NCBI RefSeq assembly: GCF_022554085.1
Contig: NZ_JAKFYR010000003.1
Span: 230,074-294,073 of the forward strand
Direction: 5' to 3'
DNA: 64,000 nt
Source: Rhodococcus sp. CH91
GTDB lineage: Bacteria > Actinomycetota > Actinomycetes > Mycobacteriales > Mycobacteriaceae
The stretch's first letter is position 1, and the number at the start of each line of letters is the position of its first letter. The position numbers were made by a program, and so were the translations under genes. Below, in pieces: positions 39,992-48,436 of this stretch. The notes beneath the pieces are model-generated. The model had not been told where the DNA came from. It worked only from the letters and a program-made list of their open reading frames with translations, and searched no databases.

Positions 39992-40417
39992 GTGATGAGA
40001 CTGGCGATCGCCGAGGAGATGTTCGTCTATCCCGAGATGGAGAAGCATCTCCCCGGGGGCACGGAAGCCGTCGGTCACGACAAGGAAGAGCACGACACGA
40101 TCGTGCGGGTCATGAAGCAACTCGAGGGCGCCGATGCGACGAGTGCCGAATTCACGGCCCTCGTGAAGAAGCTCGAAGATCTGCTGCGTCACCATGCGAA
40201 CGACGAAGAGTCCGATCAGTTTCCGGCACTGAGAACGCACCTGTCCCAGGAGGATCTCGTGGCGGTGGGCGCCAAGGTGCAGGCGGCGAAGAAGGTCGCA
40301 CCCACCCGCCCCCATCCGTCCGCACCCCATTCCGAACTCTTCCACAAGACGGTCGGTCCGGGAATCGGCATGGTCGACCGTCTGCGCGACGCCCTGACCG
40401 GGCGACACACCGACTGA
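39992..40417 (+). CDS. Hemerythrin-like (HHE) protein, N-terminally truncated
   Basis: A 141-residue remnant of an HHE-type di-iron protein: [26 protein letters not shown] and [17 protein letters not shown] are typical iron-ligand segments. The first helix with the opening His of the family (DHRE-type) is missing. Coding-like sequence continues upstream only to a stop at 39926 and offers no standard start before the GTG at 39992. A strong AAGGAGG (39967-39973) sits 9 bases before an in-frame ATT at 39983. Either an unusual start is used or a deletion removed the N-terminus. Oxygen or iron binding is doubtful without the first helix. Confidence 0.65.
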   Translation: MMRLAIAEEMFVYPEMEKHLPGGTEAVGHDKEEHDTIVRVMKQLEGADATSAEFTALVKKLEDLLRHHANDEESDQFPALRTHLSQEDLVAVGAKVQAAKKVAPTRPHPSAPHSELFHKTVGPGIGMVDRLRDALTGRHTD

Positions 40418-40426
40418 CGCCCGGCC

Positions 40427-40912
40427 TCACACCGGGTCGGGTTCCTCCGGTGCGCCGTCCCGGGCGCGCGTGCGGGTGAAGAACGAGACGCGGCCGTTGG
40501 TCTCGAGCACCGCGAGTTCGATGTCCGAGAATCGGCGGATGCCCTCCTGTCTCGCCGCGGCGAGGAGATCGTCGAGGGACAGACGCTCCCGCTTCAGGTT
40601 CTGCATATCCGGCTCGCCGTCCTTGACGATGACGACCGGGACTCCGTGTGTGATCCCCCGCAGCCTCGGATACCGGGCGTTGATCGTCGCCAGGACCAAG
40701 GTCGGGACGGCGAAGACCCCGATCGTGAGAACCGCACTCGTCATGGATACGTCGTCCTGCGTGATCCCTTGTTGCACGAGATCTCCCATGGCCACGAAGA
40801 GTACGAGCTGGAAGGTACTCAGCTCTCCGACGCTGGAGCGGCCGACGAGCCGGGTGATCCCCCACAGGAACAGGAACAGGAACAGGACGACAGCGCGAAC
40901 CACGATTTCCAT
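40427..40912 (-). CDS. DUF421 (YetF/YcaP-like) membrane protein
   Basis: A 161-residue protein: three hydrophobic segments (VVLFLFLFLWGITRLVG, LSTFQLVLFVAMGDLV, SAVLTIGVFAVPTLVLATI) and a soluble domain with GVPVVIVKDGEPDMQNLKRERLS and DIELAVLETNGRVSFF, the DUF421 hallmark. The ATG at 40912 shares a base with the stop of the upstream gene (TGATG), so the two are translationally coupled. Function unknown; family members sit in the membrane and bind ligands with the C-terminal domain. Confidence 0.85.
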   Translation of the reverse strand: MEIVVRAVVLFLFLFLWGITRLVGRSSVGELSTFQLVLFVAMGDLVQQGITQDDVSMTSAVLTIGVFAVPTLVLATINARYPRLRGITHGVPVVIVKDGEPDMQNLKRERLSLDDLLAAARQEGIRRFSDIELAVLETNGRVSFFTRTRARDGAPEEPDPV

Positions 40913-41440
40913 CAGGGCACCAACCAGGTCTCGTAAAAAACTGTCACTGCAGGTGTTCCGCCTTCCATCACCGAGACGGATCCGGATTCGCCCCACTGCT
41001 TGCCGGCACGGATCCGTACGTCCAGCGAGAACGTGAACTCTTCTCCGGGAGGTCAGGTACACCGATCCGCCCCCGGCCGTCTCCGAGGCCGGCTCGGGCA
41101 GACGACCTCGCATCTCGAGGATCTCGATATAGGAGGTGTCGACCGCCAGGACGATCTCCCCGTCGAATCCTCCCTCGCGCCGGAGCTTCACGGACCACGG
41201 AACATCGAGACCGGAGCACGCGACGCGCGGATAGGTCACCTCGAGGTCGTGACCGCCTCCCTGAGCCGACGCCGTGGAGCTGCGGACCCCCAGCAGCCCC
41301 AGACCACCCGCCACGAGGACGGCCGTGAGCACCACGGCCGCGAACGCACGGAACCGCCCCACGGCGGTACTGCGGGCAGCCGCCCCACATCTGCGACTGT
41401 CGAATCCGGCCGATCTTCCATATCCCCCACGTTGGCACAA
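40912..41440 (-). pseudogene. Secreted/membrane-anchored protein gene with frameshift, upstream of DUF421
   Basis: The N-terminal part has a signal-type hydrophobic segment (AFAAVVLTAVLVAGGLGLLGV) and a beta-rich domain (HDLEVTYPRVACSGLDVPWSV, EIVLAVDTSYIEILEMRGRLP, GGGSVYLT). After GGGSVYLT the frame that makes protein-like sense changes: EEFTFSLDVRIRAGKQWGES then FYETWLVP and a stop that overlaps the DUF421 start. The break lies between about 41044 and 41053 and needs one extra or two missing bases. If not shifted, the first frame would run straight into the DUF421 protein. Sequencing error, recent inactivation or programmed shift cannot be told apart here. The start codon is uncertain (TTG 41440 or GTG 41362). 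Confidence 0.65.
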
Positions 41441-41592
41441 AACGGAAACGCATACACGGAGGTGACACGCCCGTGTTTAGTGCACCCTGAGGCGGGTAGC
41501 CGATCGTAGCCCCACGGGCTCACCGATACGGCGTCGAGACCACGGCGTCGCCGGTCTTTCCCACACGACACATCGGCATTCGAGGGGAACAT

Positions 41593-42507
41593 ATGTTTCG
41601 TCATACAGACCATCTGCAATTCGACGTCAAGCCGGAGAAGCCCGATCCCGTCTACGCACGCAAGCTGCAGGAACTGATCGGTGGCGCCTACGGCGAGATG
41701 ACCGTGACCATGCAGTACCTCTTCCAGGGCTGGAATTGCCGAATGCCCGGGAAGTACAAGGACATGATCATGGACGTGGCCACCGAGGAGATCGGGCACG
41801 TGGAGATGATCGCCACCATGGTGGCGCGTCTCCTCGAAGGCGCCCCCGCCACGGAGTCCACCAAGAACGCCGCCGCCGATCCGGTGGTCGCAGCAGTTCT
41901 CGGCGGCATGGATCCACAGCAGGCCATCGTCTCGGGTGGCGGCCCGACCCTCGCGGACAGCAACGGCGTTCCGTGGAACGGACGATTCATCGTCGCCAGC
42001 GGTAATCTCCTCGCCGACTTCCAGGCCAACGTGGCAGCCGAAGCTCAAGGCAGGGTGCAGACCGCGAGGCTCTACAACATGACCGACGATCCGGGCGTCA
42101 AGGACATGCTCCGGTTCAACCTGGCACGCGACACCTACCATCAGAACCTGTGGCTCGCCGCCATCGAGGAACTGAAGGCAGACGGTATCGAGCCGAGCCC
42201 CATCGCCCCGAATGCCCTGTTCGACGAGGAACATTCCGAGCACGCCTCGAGCCTGTGGCATCTGTCGGACGGTGCGGCCTCCGATCAGGGACGCTGGGCA
42301 CACGGCACGGGACCCGACGGCACGACGCAGATGTCCTTCCTCGCCGATCCGGTCCCGCTGGGCGACGTGGCGAGCGCTCCGCCGCCGGACCCGAAGCTGT
42401 ACGCGACCTACGACGGATCCCAGGGCAAACCTCGTTCTGCCGCAATGGGAACGGAGAAGGGACTCGTGGGCAAGATGAAGGATGCCCTCGATCCCGACAC
42501 ACCCTGA
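41593..42507 (+). CDS. Manganese (non-heme) catalase
   Basis: A 304-residue di-manganese catalase that breaks down hydrogen peroxide. First ligand set: Glu35 (GGAYGEMTV), Glu66 and His69 (TEEIGHVEM). Second set: Glu in NVAAEAQGR and His in DTYHQNLW. The C-terminal part is the usual extended, Pro/Gly-rich tail. The ATG at 41593 follows GAGGGGAAC. It stands alone with its own strong terminator at 42523-42556. Confidence 0.92.
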   Translation: MFRHTDHLQFDVKPEKPDPVYARKLQELIGGAYGEMTVTMQYLFQGWNCRMPGKYKDMIMDVATEEIGHVEMIATMVARLLEGAPATESTKNAAADPVVAAVLGGMDPQQAIVSGGGPTLADSNGVPWNGRFIVASGNLLADFQANVAAEAQGRVQTARLYNMTDDPGVKDMLRFNLARDTYHQNLWLAAIEELKADGIEPSPIAPNALFDEEHSEHASSLWHLSDGAASDQGRWAHGTGPDGTTQMSFLADPVPLGDVASAPPPDPKLYATYDGSQGKPRSAAMGTEKGLVGKMKDALDPDTP

Positions 42508-42522
42508 CCCACTCCTCACCTA

Positions 42523-42556
42523 CGATCGCCCCGGTTCTTCGGAACCGGGGCGATCG
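42523..42556 (+). terminator. Terminator after manganese catalase gene
   Basis: Perfect 15-base stem CGATCGCCCCGGTTC (42523-42537) with GAACCGGGGCGATCG (42542-42556) closed by a stable TTCG tetraloop. Confidence 0.8.
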
Positions 42557-42618
42557 TTCGTGAAATCACTTTTCACACAACCCGTTTCGTATCGAACTCA
42601 AGCGGGAAGGCTTCTTTC

Positions 42619-43911
42619 ATGAGCACCAACATCTTCGTCCCGGGACTCACCGACATTCAACGCAAGGAACTCGAAACTGTCAGCGGAGCAGAGCAATTCA
42701 GCTTCCACGGCCTACTCGACTATGAGACGCTGGTGGAGCCGGACGAATACGTCTTCGACGATCTTCTCGATGCCTGCCGGCGAGAACTCGATGCCTTCCC
42801 CGGCAGCGTCGACGGGATCATCGCCCACTGGGACTTCCCTACCAGCGTGCTCGCTCCCATCCTCGCGGCCGAGCGGAACATCCCCTCGCCGTCACTGCGC
42901 AGCATCGTGGCCACCGAGCACAAGTACTGGAGCCGCCTCGCGCAGCGGGAGTCGGTACCCGAATGTGTGCCGCAGTTCAGCTCGTTCGACCCCTTCGACG
43001 ACAACGCCCTCGACAACATCGAGCTCGATTTCCCGTTCTGGGTCAAGCCCGTCAAATCGCACTCCTCGCAACTCGGATTCGCGATCCGCAACGAGCAGGA
43101 GTTCGCCGAGGCCCTCGTGGAGATCCGGGAGAAGATCGGGCTGGTCGGCAACGCCTTTGACGAGGTGCTGCGCCGCGTCGATCTTCCCGATGCCATCGGT
43201 GAGAAATCGGGCACGACCTGCCTCGCCGAGCAGATCGTGAGCGGCATCCAGGTCGCACCCGAAGGAACCATGTTCCAAGGGCGATTCGATGTGCACGGCG
43301 TGTTCGATATGCGCAAGGACGCCGCGGGACGCAGCTTCGAACGCCTCGACTATCCGGCGAGCACCGTGCCCGAAGAGGTACAGGCGCGCATGATCGACAT
43401 CACCGAGCGCTATCTGCGGCACGTCGGCTTCGACAACGGATGCTTCAACTCCGAGTTCATGTGGGACGAGGAGAACGACAAGCTCTGGCTGATCGAGGTC
43501 AACACCCGGATCTCGCAGTCGCACAGCGAGCTGTTCGCCAAGGTCGACGGGAGGTCCAACCACGAGGTGGCCATCGACATCGCCCTCGGCCGGCCGCCGC
43601 GGATGCCGCACCGCGAGGGTGAGTTCGCCGTCGCGGCGAAGTGCATCATCCCGCGTTACGAGGACGGCATCGTCACCTCGGTGCCCACCGAAGCAGACAT
43701 CGCCCGCCTGCGCGAGGAGATCCCCGGCGCGCTGGTGTGCATCGACGTCGCCCCCGGCGACCGGCTCGCAGACCTTCCCAACCAGGATGCCTACCGCTAC
43801 GAACTGGGCACGATGTACATCGGCGCCGACAGTGTCGAGCAGCTCGAGCAGCGGTATCACCGAGGGCTCGCGGCGCTGCCGTTCACCTTCGATCCGGCAC
43901 CGGAGAACTGA
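42619..43911 (+). CDS. ATP-grasp ligase
   Basis: A 430-residue ATP-grasp enzyme that would join a carboxylate to an amine or similar group with ATP. Visible: the lysine strand FPFWVKPVKSHSSQLGF (about 135-152), the adenine/glycine-loop region, CLAEQIVSGIQ, and the Mg/ATP site LWLIEVNTRISQSHSELF (about 292-310, with the E-x-N motif). The ATG at 42619 follows CGGGAAGG. It lies 12 bases before the CocE/NonD hydrolase gene, so ligase and hydrolase are likely cotranscribed and may act on the same amide or peptide. Substrate unknown. Confidence 0.85.
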   Translation: MSTNIFVPGLTDIQRKELETVSGAEQFSFHGLLDYETLVEPDEYVFDDLLDACRRELDAFPGSVDGIIAHWDFPTSVLAPILAAERNIPSPSLRSIVATEHKYWSRLAQRESVPECVPQFSSFDPFDDNALDNIELDFPFWVKPVKSHSSQLGFAIRNEQEFAEALVEIREKIGLVGNAFDEVLRRVDLPDAIGEKSGTTCLAEQIVSGIQVAPEGTMFQGRFDVHGVFDMRKDAAGRSFERLDYPASTVPEEVQARMIDITERYLRHVGFDNGCFNSEFMWDEENDKLWLIEVNTRISQSHSELFAKVDGRSNHEVAIDIALGRPPRMPHREGEFAVAAKCIIPRYEDGIVTSVPTEADIARLREEIPGALVCIDVAPGDRLADLPNQDAYRYELGTMYIGADSVEQLEQRYHRGLAALPFTFDPAPEN

Positions 43912-43923
43912 GAGGAGGCCGGC

Positions 43924-45963
43924 ATGCGCACGATCACAGACCTCCCCCACGAGGTCCGTGTCATCGAGAACGTCTTCATCCCGATGCGCGACGGAGTGCG
44001 CCTCGCGGCAAGGATCTGGCTGCCCGTCGACGCCGAGAAGAATCCGGTGCCCGCGGTGCTCGAGTACCTCCCCTACCGCAAGCGCGACTCCACGCGAGGG
44101 CGGGACGCACTGAACCATCCCTACATGGCCGGCCACGGCTATGCCTGTGTGCGGGTGGACATGCGCGGCAGCGGTGACTCCGACGGCGTGCTGCGCGACG
44201 AGTACCTCGCCGACGAGCACGACGACGCCTGCGAGGTCATCGCATGGCTGGCCGCGCAGCCGTGGTGCGACGGTTCGGTCGGCATGATGGGCATTTCGTG
44301 GGGTGGCTTCAACAGCCTGCAGGTCGCAGCACGCCGGCCACCCGCTCTCAAGGCCATCGTCAGCGCGTCGGCCACGGAGGACCTGTACGTCGACAACATG
44401 CACTACATGGGTGGTTGTCTTCTGTCCGACAACCTGTCCGAGGCCACGGTGATGTTCGCCTTCAACAGCCTGCCACCCGACCCGGCGATCGTCGGCGATC
44501 GCTGGCGCGAGATGTGGCAGGAACGTCTCGAAGGCAGCGGACTGTGGATCGAGAAGTGGCTCGAACACCAGCACCGGGACGACTACTGGAAGCGTGCATC
44601 CGTCAACGAGGACTACTCGGCCGTCCGGTGCCCGGTCCTCGCGGTGGGCGGCTGGGCGGACGGCTACACCAACGCGATCTTCCGTCTGATGGAACACCTC
44701 GACGTGCCACGCAAGGGGCTGATCGGACCGTGGGGTCACAAGTACCCCCATCTCGGCGTGCCCGGCCCGGCGATCGGATTCCTGCAGGAGGTCGTGCGGT
44801 GGTGGGACCACTGGCTCAAGGGCATCGACACCGGTGTGATGGACGAACCGATGGTACGAGCCTGGATGCAGGACCCCGTGAAGCCGAACCCGTCCTACGC
44901 CGAACGGCCGGGCCGGTGGGTGGCCGAACCGTCGTGGCCGTCGCCGGACATCGAGTCCCGCCGCTACATCTTCGACCGTCACGCGCTGCACGCCGACGGG
45001 GATCCCACCACCCGCGAGGAGCGACCGTTGACGCTCCAATCCCCGCTGAGTGTCGGCATGTTCGCCGGAAAGTGGGCCTCCTATGCCGCCACCCCGGACC
45101 TGCCGACCGACCAGCGGGACGAAGACGGCGGAGCCCTGGTCTTCGAGACGGAGTCGCTCGACGCACCGATGGAGATCCTGGGGCAGCCGGAGCTGGAACT
45201 CGAGGTGTCCTCGGCGACACCGGTGGCGATGCTCGCCGCGCGCCTGTCGGATATCGCACCGAACGGTGAGGCGACCCGCGTGACCTACGGCCTGCTCAAC
45301 CTCACGCACCGCGACGGCAGTGAGAATCCGCAGCCGCTCGAACCCGGGAAGCGGTACCGCGTCCGGATCCAGCTCAACGGTATGGGCCAGGTCTTCCCTG
45401 CCGGCCACCGGATCCGGCTGTCGATCTCGACGTCCTACTTCCCGCTGGCATGGCCGTCCCCGACTCCCACCGAGGTGACGGTCTTCACCGGCGGCGAACT
45501 CGTCCTGCCGGTCCGGTCCCCCCGGGAGGACGATGCGCAGCTGCGGGATCTCGGTGAGCCCGAGGGCGCTCCCCCGCTGGGGATCACCGATCTCGAACCC
45601 GGCGAGCACCACTGGCGGACCACCCGTGATCTCGCGACCGGCGTGTCGACCCTCGACATCCTCGACGACGAGGGCGCCTTCCGGATCGACGAGACCGGCA
45701 CGGTCATCCGGCGCCGCACGCAGGAGTGGTTCAGCTTCGGAGGAAACGATCCCGATTCGGTGCGAGGTGAGACCCGCACCCTGCGCCGCTACGAGCGGGA
45801 CGACTGGCGCACGGAGGTGCGTACCCGCACGGTCCTCACCTCCACGCCCGACGAATTCGTGGTCAACGCCGAACTCGACGCCTTCGAACTCGACGACGAC
45901 CACGGAGATCGACGGGTGCACTCGCAGAGCTGGCAGCGCCGGATTCCGCGCGATCTGGTCTGA
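43924..45963 (+). CDS. CocE/NonD-family (peptidase S15) hydrolase
   Basis: A 679-residue serine hydrolase. The alpha/beta core has the nucleophile elbow GISWGGF (Ser near residue 125), an acidic residue in VGGWADGYTN and a His in GPWGHKYPH. The C-terminal jelly-roll domain (about 390-560, with LELEVSSATPVAMLAARLSD and HRIRLSIS) is typical of X-Pro dipeptidyl-peptidase C domains. No signal peptide, so cytoplasmic. It directly follows the ATP-grasp gene after AGGAGG. Family members cleave acyl-proline peptides, cocaine esters or glutaryl amides. Confidence 0.9.
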   Translation: MRTITDLPHEVRVIENVFIPMRDGVRLAARIWLPVDAEKNPVPAVLEYLPYRKRDSTRGRDALNHPYMAGHGYACVRVDMRGSGDSDGVLRDEYLADEHDDACEVIAWLAAQPWCDGSVGMMGISWGGFNSLQVAARRPPALKAIVSASATEDLYVDNMHYMGGCLLSDNLSEATVMFAFNSLPPDPAIVGDRWREMWQERLEGSGLWIEKWLEHQHRDDYWKRASVNEDYSAVRCPVLAVGGWADGYTNAIFRLMEHLDVPRKGLIGPWGHKYPHLGVPGPAIGFLQEVVRWWDHWLKGIDTGVMDEPMVRAWMQDPVKPNPSYAERPGRWVAEPSWPSPDIESRRYIFDRHALHADGDPTTREERPLTLQSPLSVGMFAGKWASYAATPDLPTDQRDEDGGALVFETESLDAPMEILGQPELELEVSSATPVAMLAARLSDIAPNGEATRVTYGLLNLTHRDGSENPQPLEPGKRYRVRIQLNGMGQVFPAGHRIRLSISTSYFPLAWPSPTPTEVTVFTGGELVLPVRSPREDDAQLRDLGEPEGAPPLGITDLEPGEHHWRTTRDLATGVSTLDILDDEGAFRIDETGTVIRRRTQEWFSFGGNDPDSVRGETRTLRRYERDDWRTEVRTRTVLTSTPDEFVVNAELDAFELDDDHGDRRVHSQSWQRRIPRDLV

Positions 45964-45990
45964 TCAGCGGGATCCGGCCCGGACAGGGTG

Positions 45991-46022
45991 GAACCCGCCG
46001 CGGGAACATCCGCGGCGGGTTC
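45991..46022. terminator. Bidirectional terminator between CocE and DUF6098 genes
   Basis: Perfect 13-base stem GAACCCGCCGCGG (45991-46003) with CCGCGGCGGGTTC (46010-46022), 6-base loop, between convergent genes. Confidence 0.75.
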
Positions 46023-46480
46023 TACGCACTCCTCCGGGAATCGTCACCCACGTCGAAATGCTCGGCGTACCACCGTTCGGCCTCGTCGAGGACACTCCGG
46101 CTCACGCGCGCATGGGGCCGGACGTCGACGAGCAACGGCTCGTGACCGGGACCGCGCCCCACCATCCTGCCGGTGAGCAGCCACGCGAATCTACCGTCGT
46201 CTTCGGTGGGTCCGGAGCACGTGCAGAGGCGCCGGGCGACCCAGTCCTTGACGGGCCGGCGCCACCACGGCTCGGGCGAGAGCGTGGTTGCCGACAGGCC
46301 GGGCAGGGTCACGTTCGCCTCGTCGTCCCGGCTCGGGCCGTCCTCGGCATCCGCTGCGGGGCCCTTCGAATACCTCAGATACAGCAGCGGAGCCGTGGCG
46401 AGCTCAGCGAGCTGGTCGAGGGTGGTGATCAGTGGCATGTCGTCGGGGTCGGGATGGAACCTGTGGACGGACGTACTCAC
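46022..46480 (-). CDS. DUF6098 family protein
   Basis: A 152-residue soluble protein of unknown function. The features I associate with DUF6098 are LPLITTLDQLAEL-like MPLITTLDQLAELAT, PLLYLRYSKGP, LPGLSATTLSPEPWW, VARRLCTCSG and the C-terminal EAERWYAEHF. The GTG at 46480 is preceded by GAGGACTCGAAG. It lies 81 bases behind the sugar transferase gene on the same strand and could be read from the same transcript. Confidence 0.8.
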   Translation of the reverse strand: MSTSVHRFHPDPDDMPLITTLDQLAELATAPLLYLRYSKGPAADAEDGPSRDDEANVTLPGLSATTLSPEPWWRRPVKDWVARRLCTCSGPTEDDGRFAWLLTGRMVGRGPGHEPLLVDVRPHARVSRSVLDEAERWYAEHFDVGDDSRRSA

Positions 46481-46561
46481 CTTCGAGTCCTCCCTTCGAC
46501 AGCCAGGACTGCATCGAAGGGTTCCCGCCTCCTCGCGCGCGAAACATCCCGCACGGGAGGT

Positions 46562-48082
46562 TCAGTAGGCCCCGTCGCTCGCCAGCACCGCACGCACCGT
46601 CTTCGCCATGATGAGCAGATCCTGCACCATCGACCAGTTCGCGACGTAGAAGAGGTCGAGCCGGATGCGGTCGGCCTCGGAGAGATCGGAGCGGCCGGAG
46701 ACCTGCCACAGACCTGTCATGCCGGGTCGCACGAGCATGCGTCGCGCGACGAAGCCCGGGATCATCTCCCCTTCCCCGGCCGCCAGGGGCCGGGGTCCCA
46801 CGAGACTCATGTCGCGGGCGAGGACGTTGAACAACTGGGGCAGTTCGTCGATGCTCGTGCGGCGGATGAACCGGCCGACGGGGGTGATGCGCGGATCGCG
46901 GGCCGACTTGTAGAAGATCGTCTCCGCCTGGCCTGCCCCGGCGCGAACCTCGTCGACCAGACGATCGGCATCGACGATCATGGACCGGAACTTCCACATG
47001 CGGAAGACGGCACCGTTGAGTCCGACCCGCTCCTGCCGGTAGAAGACGGGGCCGCCGTCCTGCAGCTTGACGAGCGCCGCGACCACGAGCATGACGGGCG
47101 CTGCGATCGAGAGTGCGACGAGAGCGCACACCACGTCGAAGACCGTCTTGGCGAGGCGATGCGATCCGCGGTACTGCGGTTCCTCGACGTGCACGAAGGG
47201 CAATCCTCCGACGGGATGCATCGACAACCGCGGCAAGGCGATGTCGGTGACGCCCGGAGCCACCACGAGGTCGACGCGATAGGGTTCGAGTTCCCATGCG
47301 AGCTCGCCGATGTCACCGTTCCCCCAGTGGGTTCCGGCGGCGATGGCCACGGTGTCGGCGCCGGAGAGTTTGACGGCGTTGAGCACGTCGGTCTCCGCAC
47401 CGAGCACCGGGATCTCCTGACCGGCGACAGTGATGGTCCGTCCGGATTCTCCGGTGTGCCCCGTCGTGCACACACCGACGATGCGGTATCCGGCCGAGGT
47501 GTCGCGGGCGAAGGAGCCGGCCATCGCGTCCACCGCGCGTTCGGAACCCACGACGAGTACCGCGGTCCGGAACTCGCCGCGGGCGCGCCGCTGTTCGATC
47601 GCGCGCCGGCGCCAGCGGCGGCCGAGCGGCAGCGCGATCAGTCCCGTCGGCAGGGCGAGCAGCAGGTAGACGCGGACGGCGTCGAGGTCCGTCGCGAACG
47701 ATTCGACGAGGAACGATGCGATCGCGAGCAGGCCGAACGCCTGCAGGGTGGCCCGGGTGACGAGGCGATATTCCTCCTCACCGCTGCCCACGACCGGCTC
47801 CTTGCGAGTTCCGTTGAGAGCGAGCATCGCAAGCCACAATCCCGCCACCGCGATCGCAGACGCGACAGCACGGACGAGGGAGGCCGGTTCGTAGGCGAGA
47901 CCGTCGAAGACTTCCCTGGCGCTCTGCGCGAGTGCGACGACCGCGACGACGATCGCAGTGTCGGTGGCGGCCAGGGATCGTCGATAGGTTCGTTGCCATT
48001 GCCTTCGTGGCACACTTCCACGGCCGTCGTTCGAGTCACGTGCCGGCGCACCGCGCCGCACCAACTCGGGTCCGATCCCCAT
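46562..48082 (-). CDS. Polyprenyl glycosylphosphotransferase (initiating sugar transferase)
   Basis: A 506-residue integral membrane enzyme that starts exopolysaccharide synthesis by moving a sugar phosphate to undecaprenyl phosphate. About four helices lie in residues 40-150, then a cytoplasmic Rossmann-like domain (TAVLVVGSERAVDAM), then a membrane-entry helix (VFDVVCALVALSIAAPVML) and the catalytic domain with KLQDGGPVFYRQERVG, FRMWKFRSM, TSIDELPQLFNVL, MSLVGPRP and the C-terminal GMTGLWQVSGRS. The ATG at 48082 has AGGAG 5 bases upstream. Paralogue of the truncated gene at 1-898. Confidence 0.93.
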   Translation of the reverse strand: MGIGPELVRRGAPARDSNDGRGSVPRRQWQRTYRRSLAATDTAIVVAVVALAQSAREVFDGLAYEPASLVRAVASAIAVAGLWLAMLALNGTRKEPVVGSGEEEYRLVTRATLQAFGLLAIASFLVESFATDLDAVRVYLLLALPTGLIALPLGRRWRRRAIEQRRARGEFRTAVLVVGSERAVDAMAGSFARDTSAGYRIVGVCTTGHTGESGRTITVAGQEIPVLGAETDVLNAVKLSGADTVAIAAGTHWGNGDIGELAWELEPYRVDLVVAPGVTDIALPRLSMHPVGGLPFVHVEEPQYRGSHRLAKTVFDVVCALVALSIAAPVMLVVAALVKLQDGGPVFYRQERVGLNGAVFRMWKFRSMIVDADRLVDEVRAGAGQAETIFYKSARDPRITPVGRFIRRTSIDELPQLFNVLARDMSLVGPRPLAAGEGEMIPGFVARRMLVRPGMTGLWQVSGRSDLSEADRIRLDLFYVANWSMVQDLLIMAKTVRAVLASDGAY

Positions 48083-48436
48083 ACATCTCCTGCTTGCCTA
48101 CTCCACCACGGCGGTGGCCCCGACAGCCCGATGGTTGTTGTCCAACTGTTGTCCGTTCCATCGGCTGTGTCACGATCGCGTTCCAGTACGACGGATCACG
48201 GTTCCGAGGAGGAAGCCCCGCAAGGCTTCACGACGAACATCTCGAAGATTTTGTGCGCCAGATCAATTCGGCAGACAGGACCGCGCGGAGCGGTGCCGGA
48301 CGATATTCGGCCGGTGACATGTCGCCATGACGATCCCCCATCATCCCCCATGACCAGGCTCCCGACCCGGGAGAAAGGTACAACACGGACGAACCGGCGA
48401 CAAGGGGCGCCTACTCCACAGTAGGAGTGCCCTGGC
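48083..48436. other. Intergenic region before sugar transferase gene
   Basis: About 350 bases between two minus-strand genes, somewhat less GC-rich than the neighbours. An imperfect hairpin just after the glycosyltransferase stop (CCTACT/AGTAGG around 48410-48428) may terminate that gene. Direct repeats of GGACAACA (minus strand, near 48135-48155) lie in the probable promoter of the sugar transferase gene. No ORF with a ribosome site was found. Confidence 0.45.

Noticed and set aside
41236-42519. Minus-strand frame opposite manganese catalase, running into the region upstream of DUF421
   Set aside because: Overlaps the whole catalase gene; its tail MEDRPDSTVADVG is in the wrong frame for the signal-segment protein. 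Some remaining doubt about the true N-terminus of that gene.
42892-45921. Minus-strand open frame of about 1000 codons opposite the ATP-grasp and CocE genes
   Set aside because: Shadow frame; both plus-strand genes have complete catalytic motifs and ribosome sites.
48196-48240. Fourteen-codon minus-strand ORF (MFVVKPCGASSSEP) before the sugar transferase
   Set aside because: No ribosome site and no conserved feature; treated as chance.
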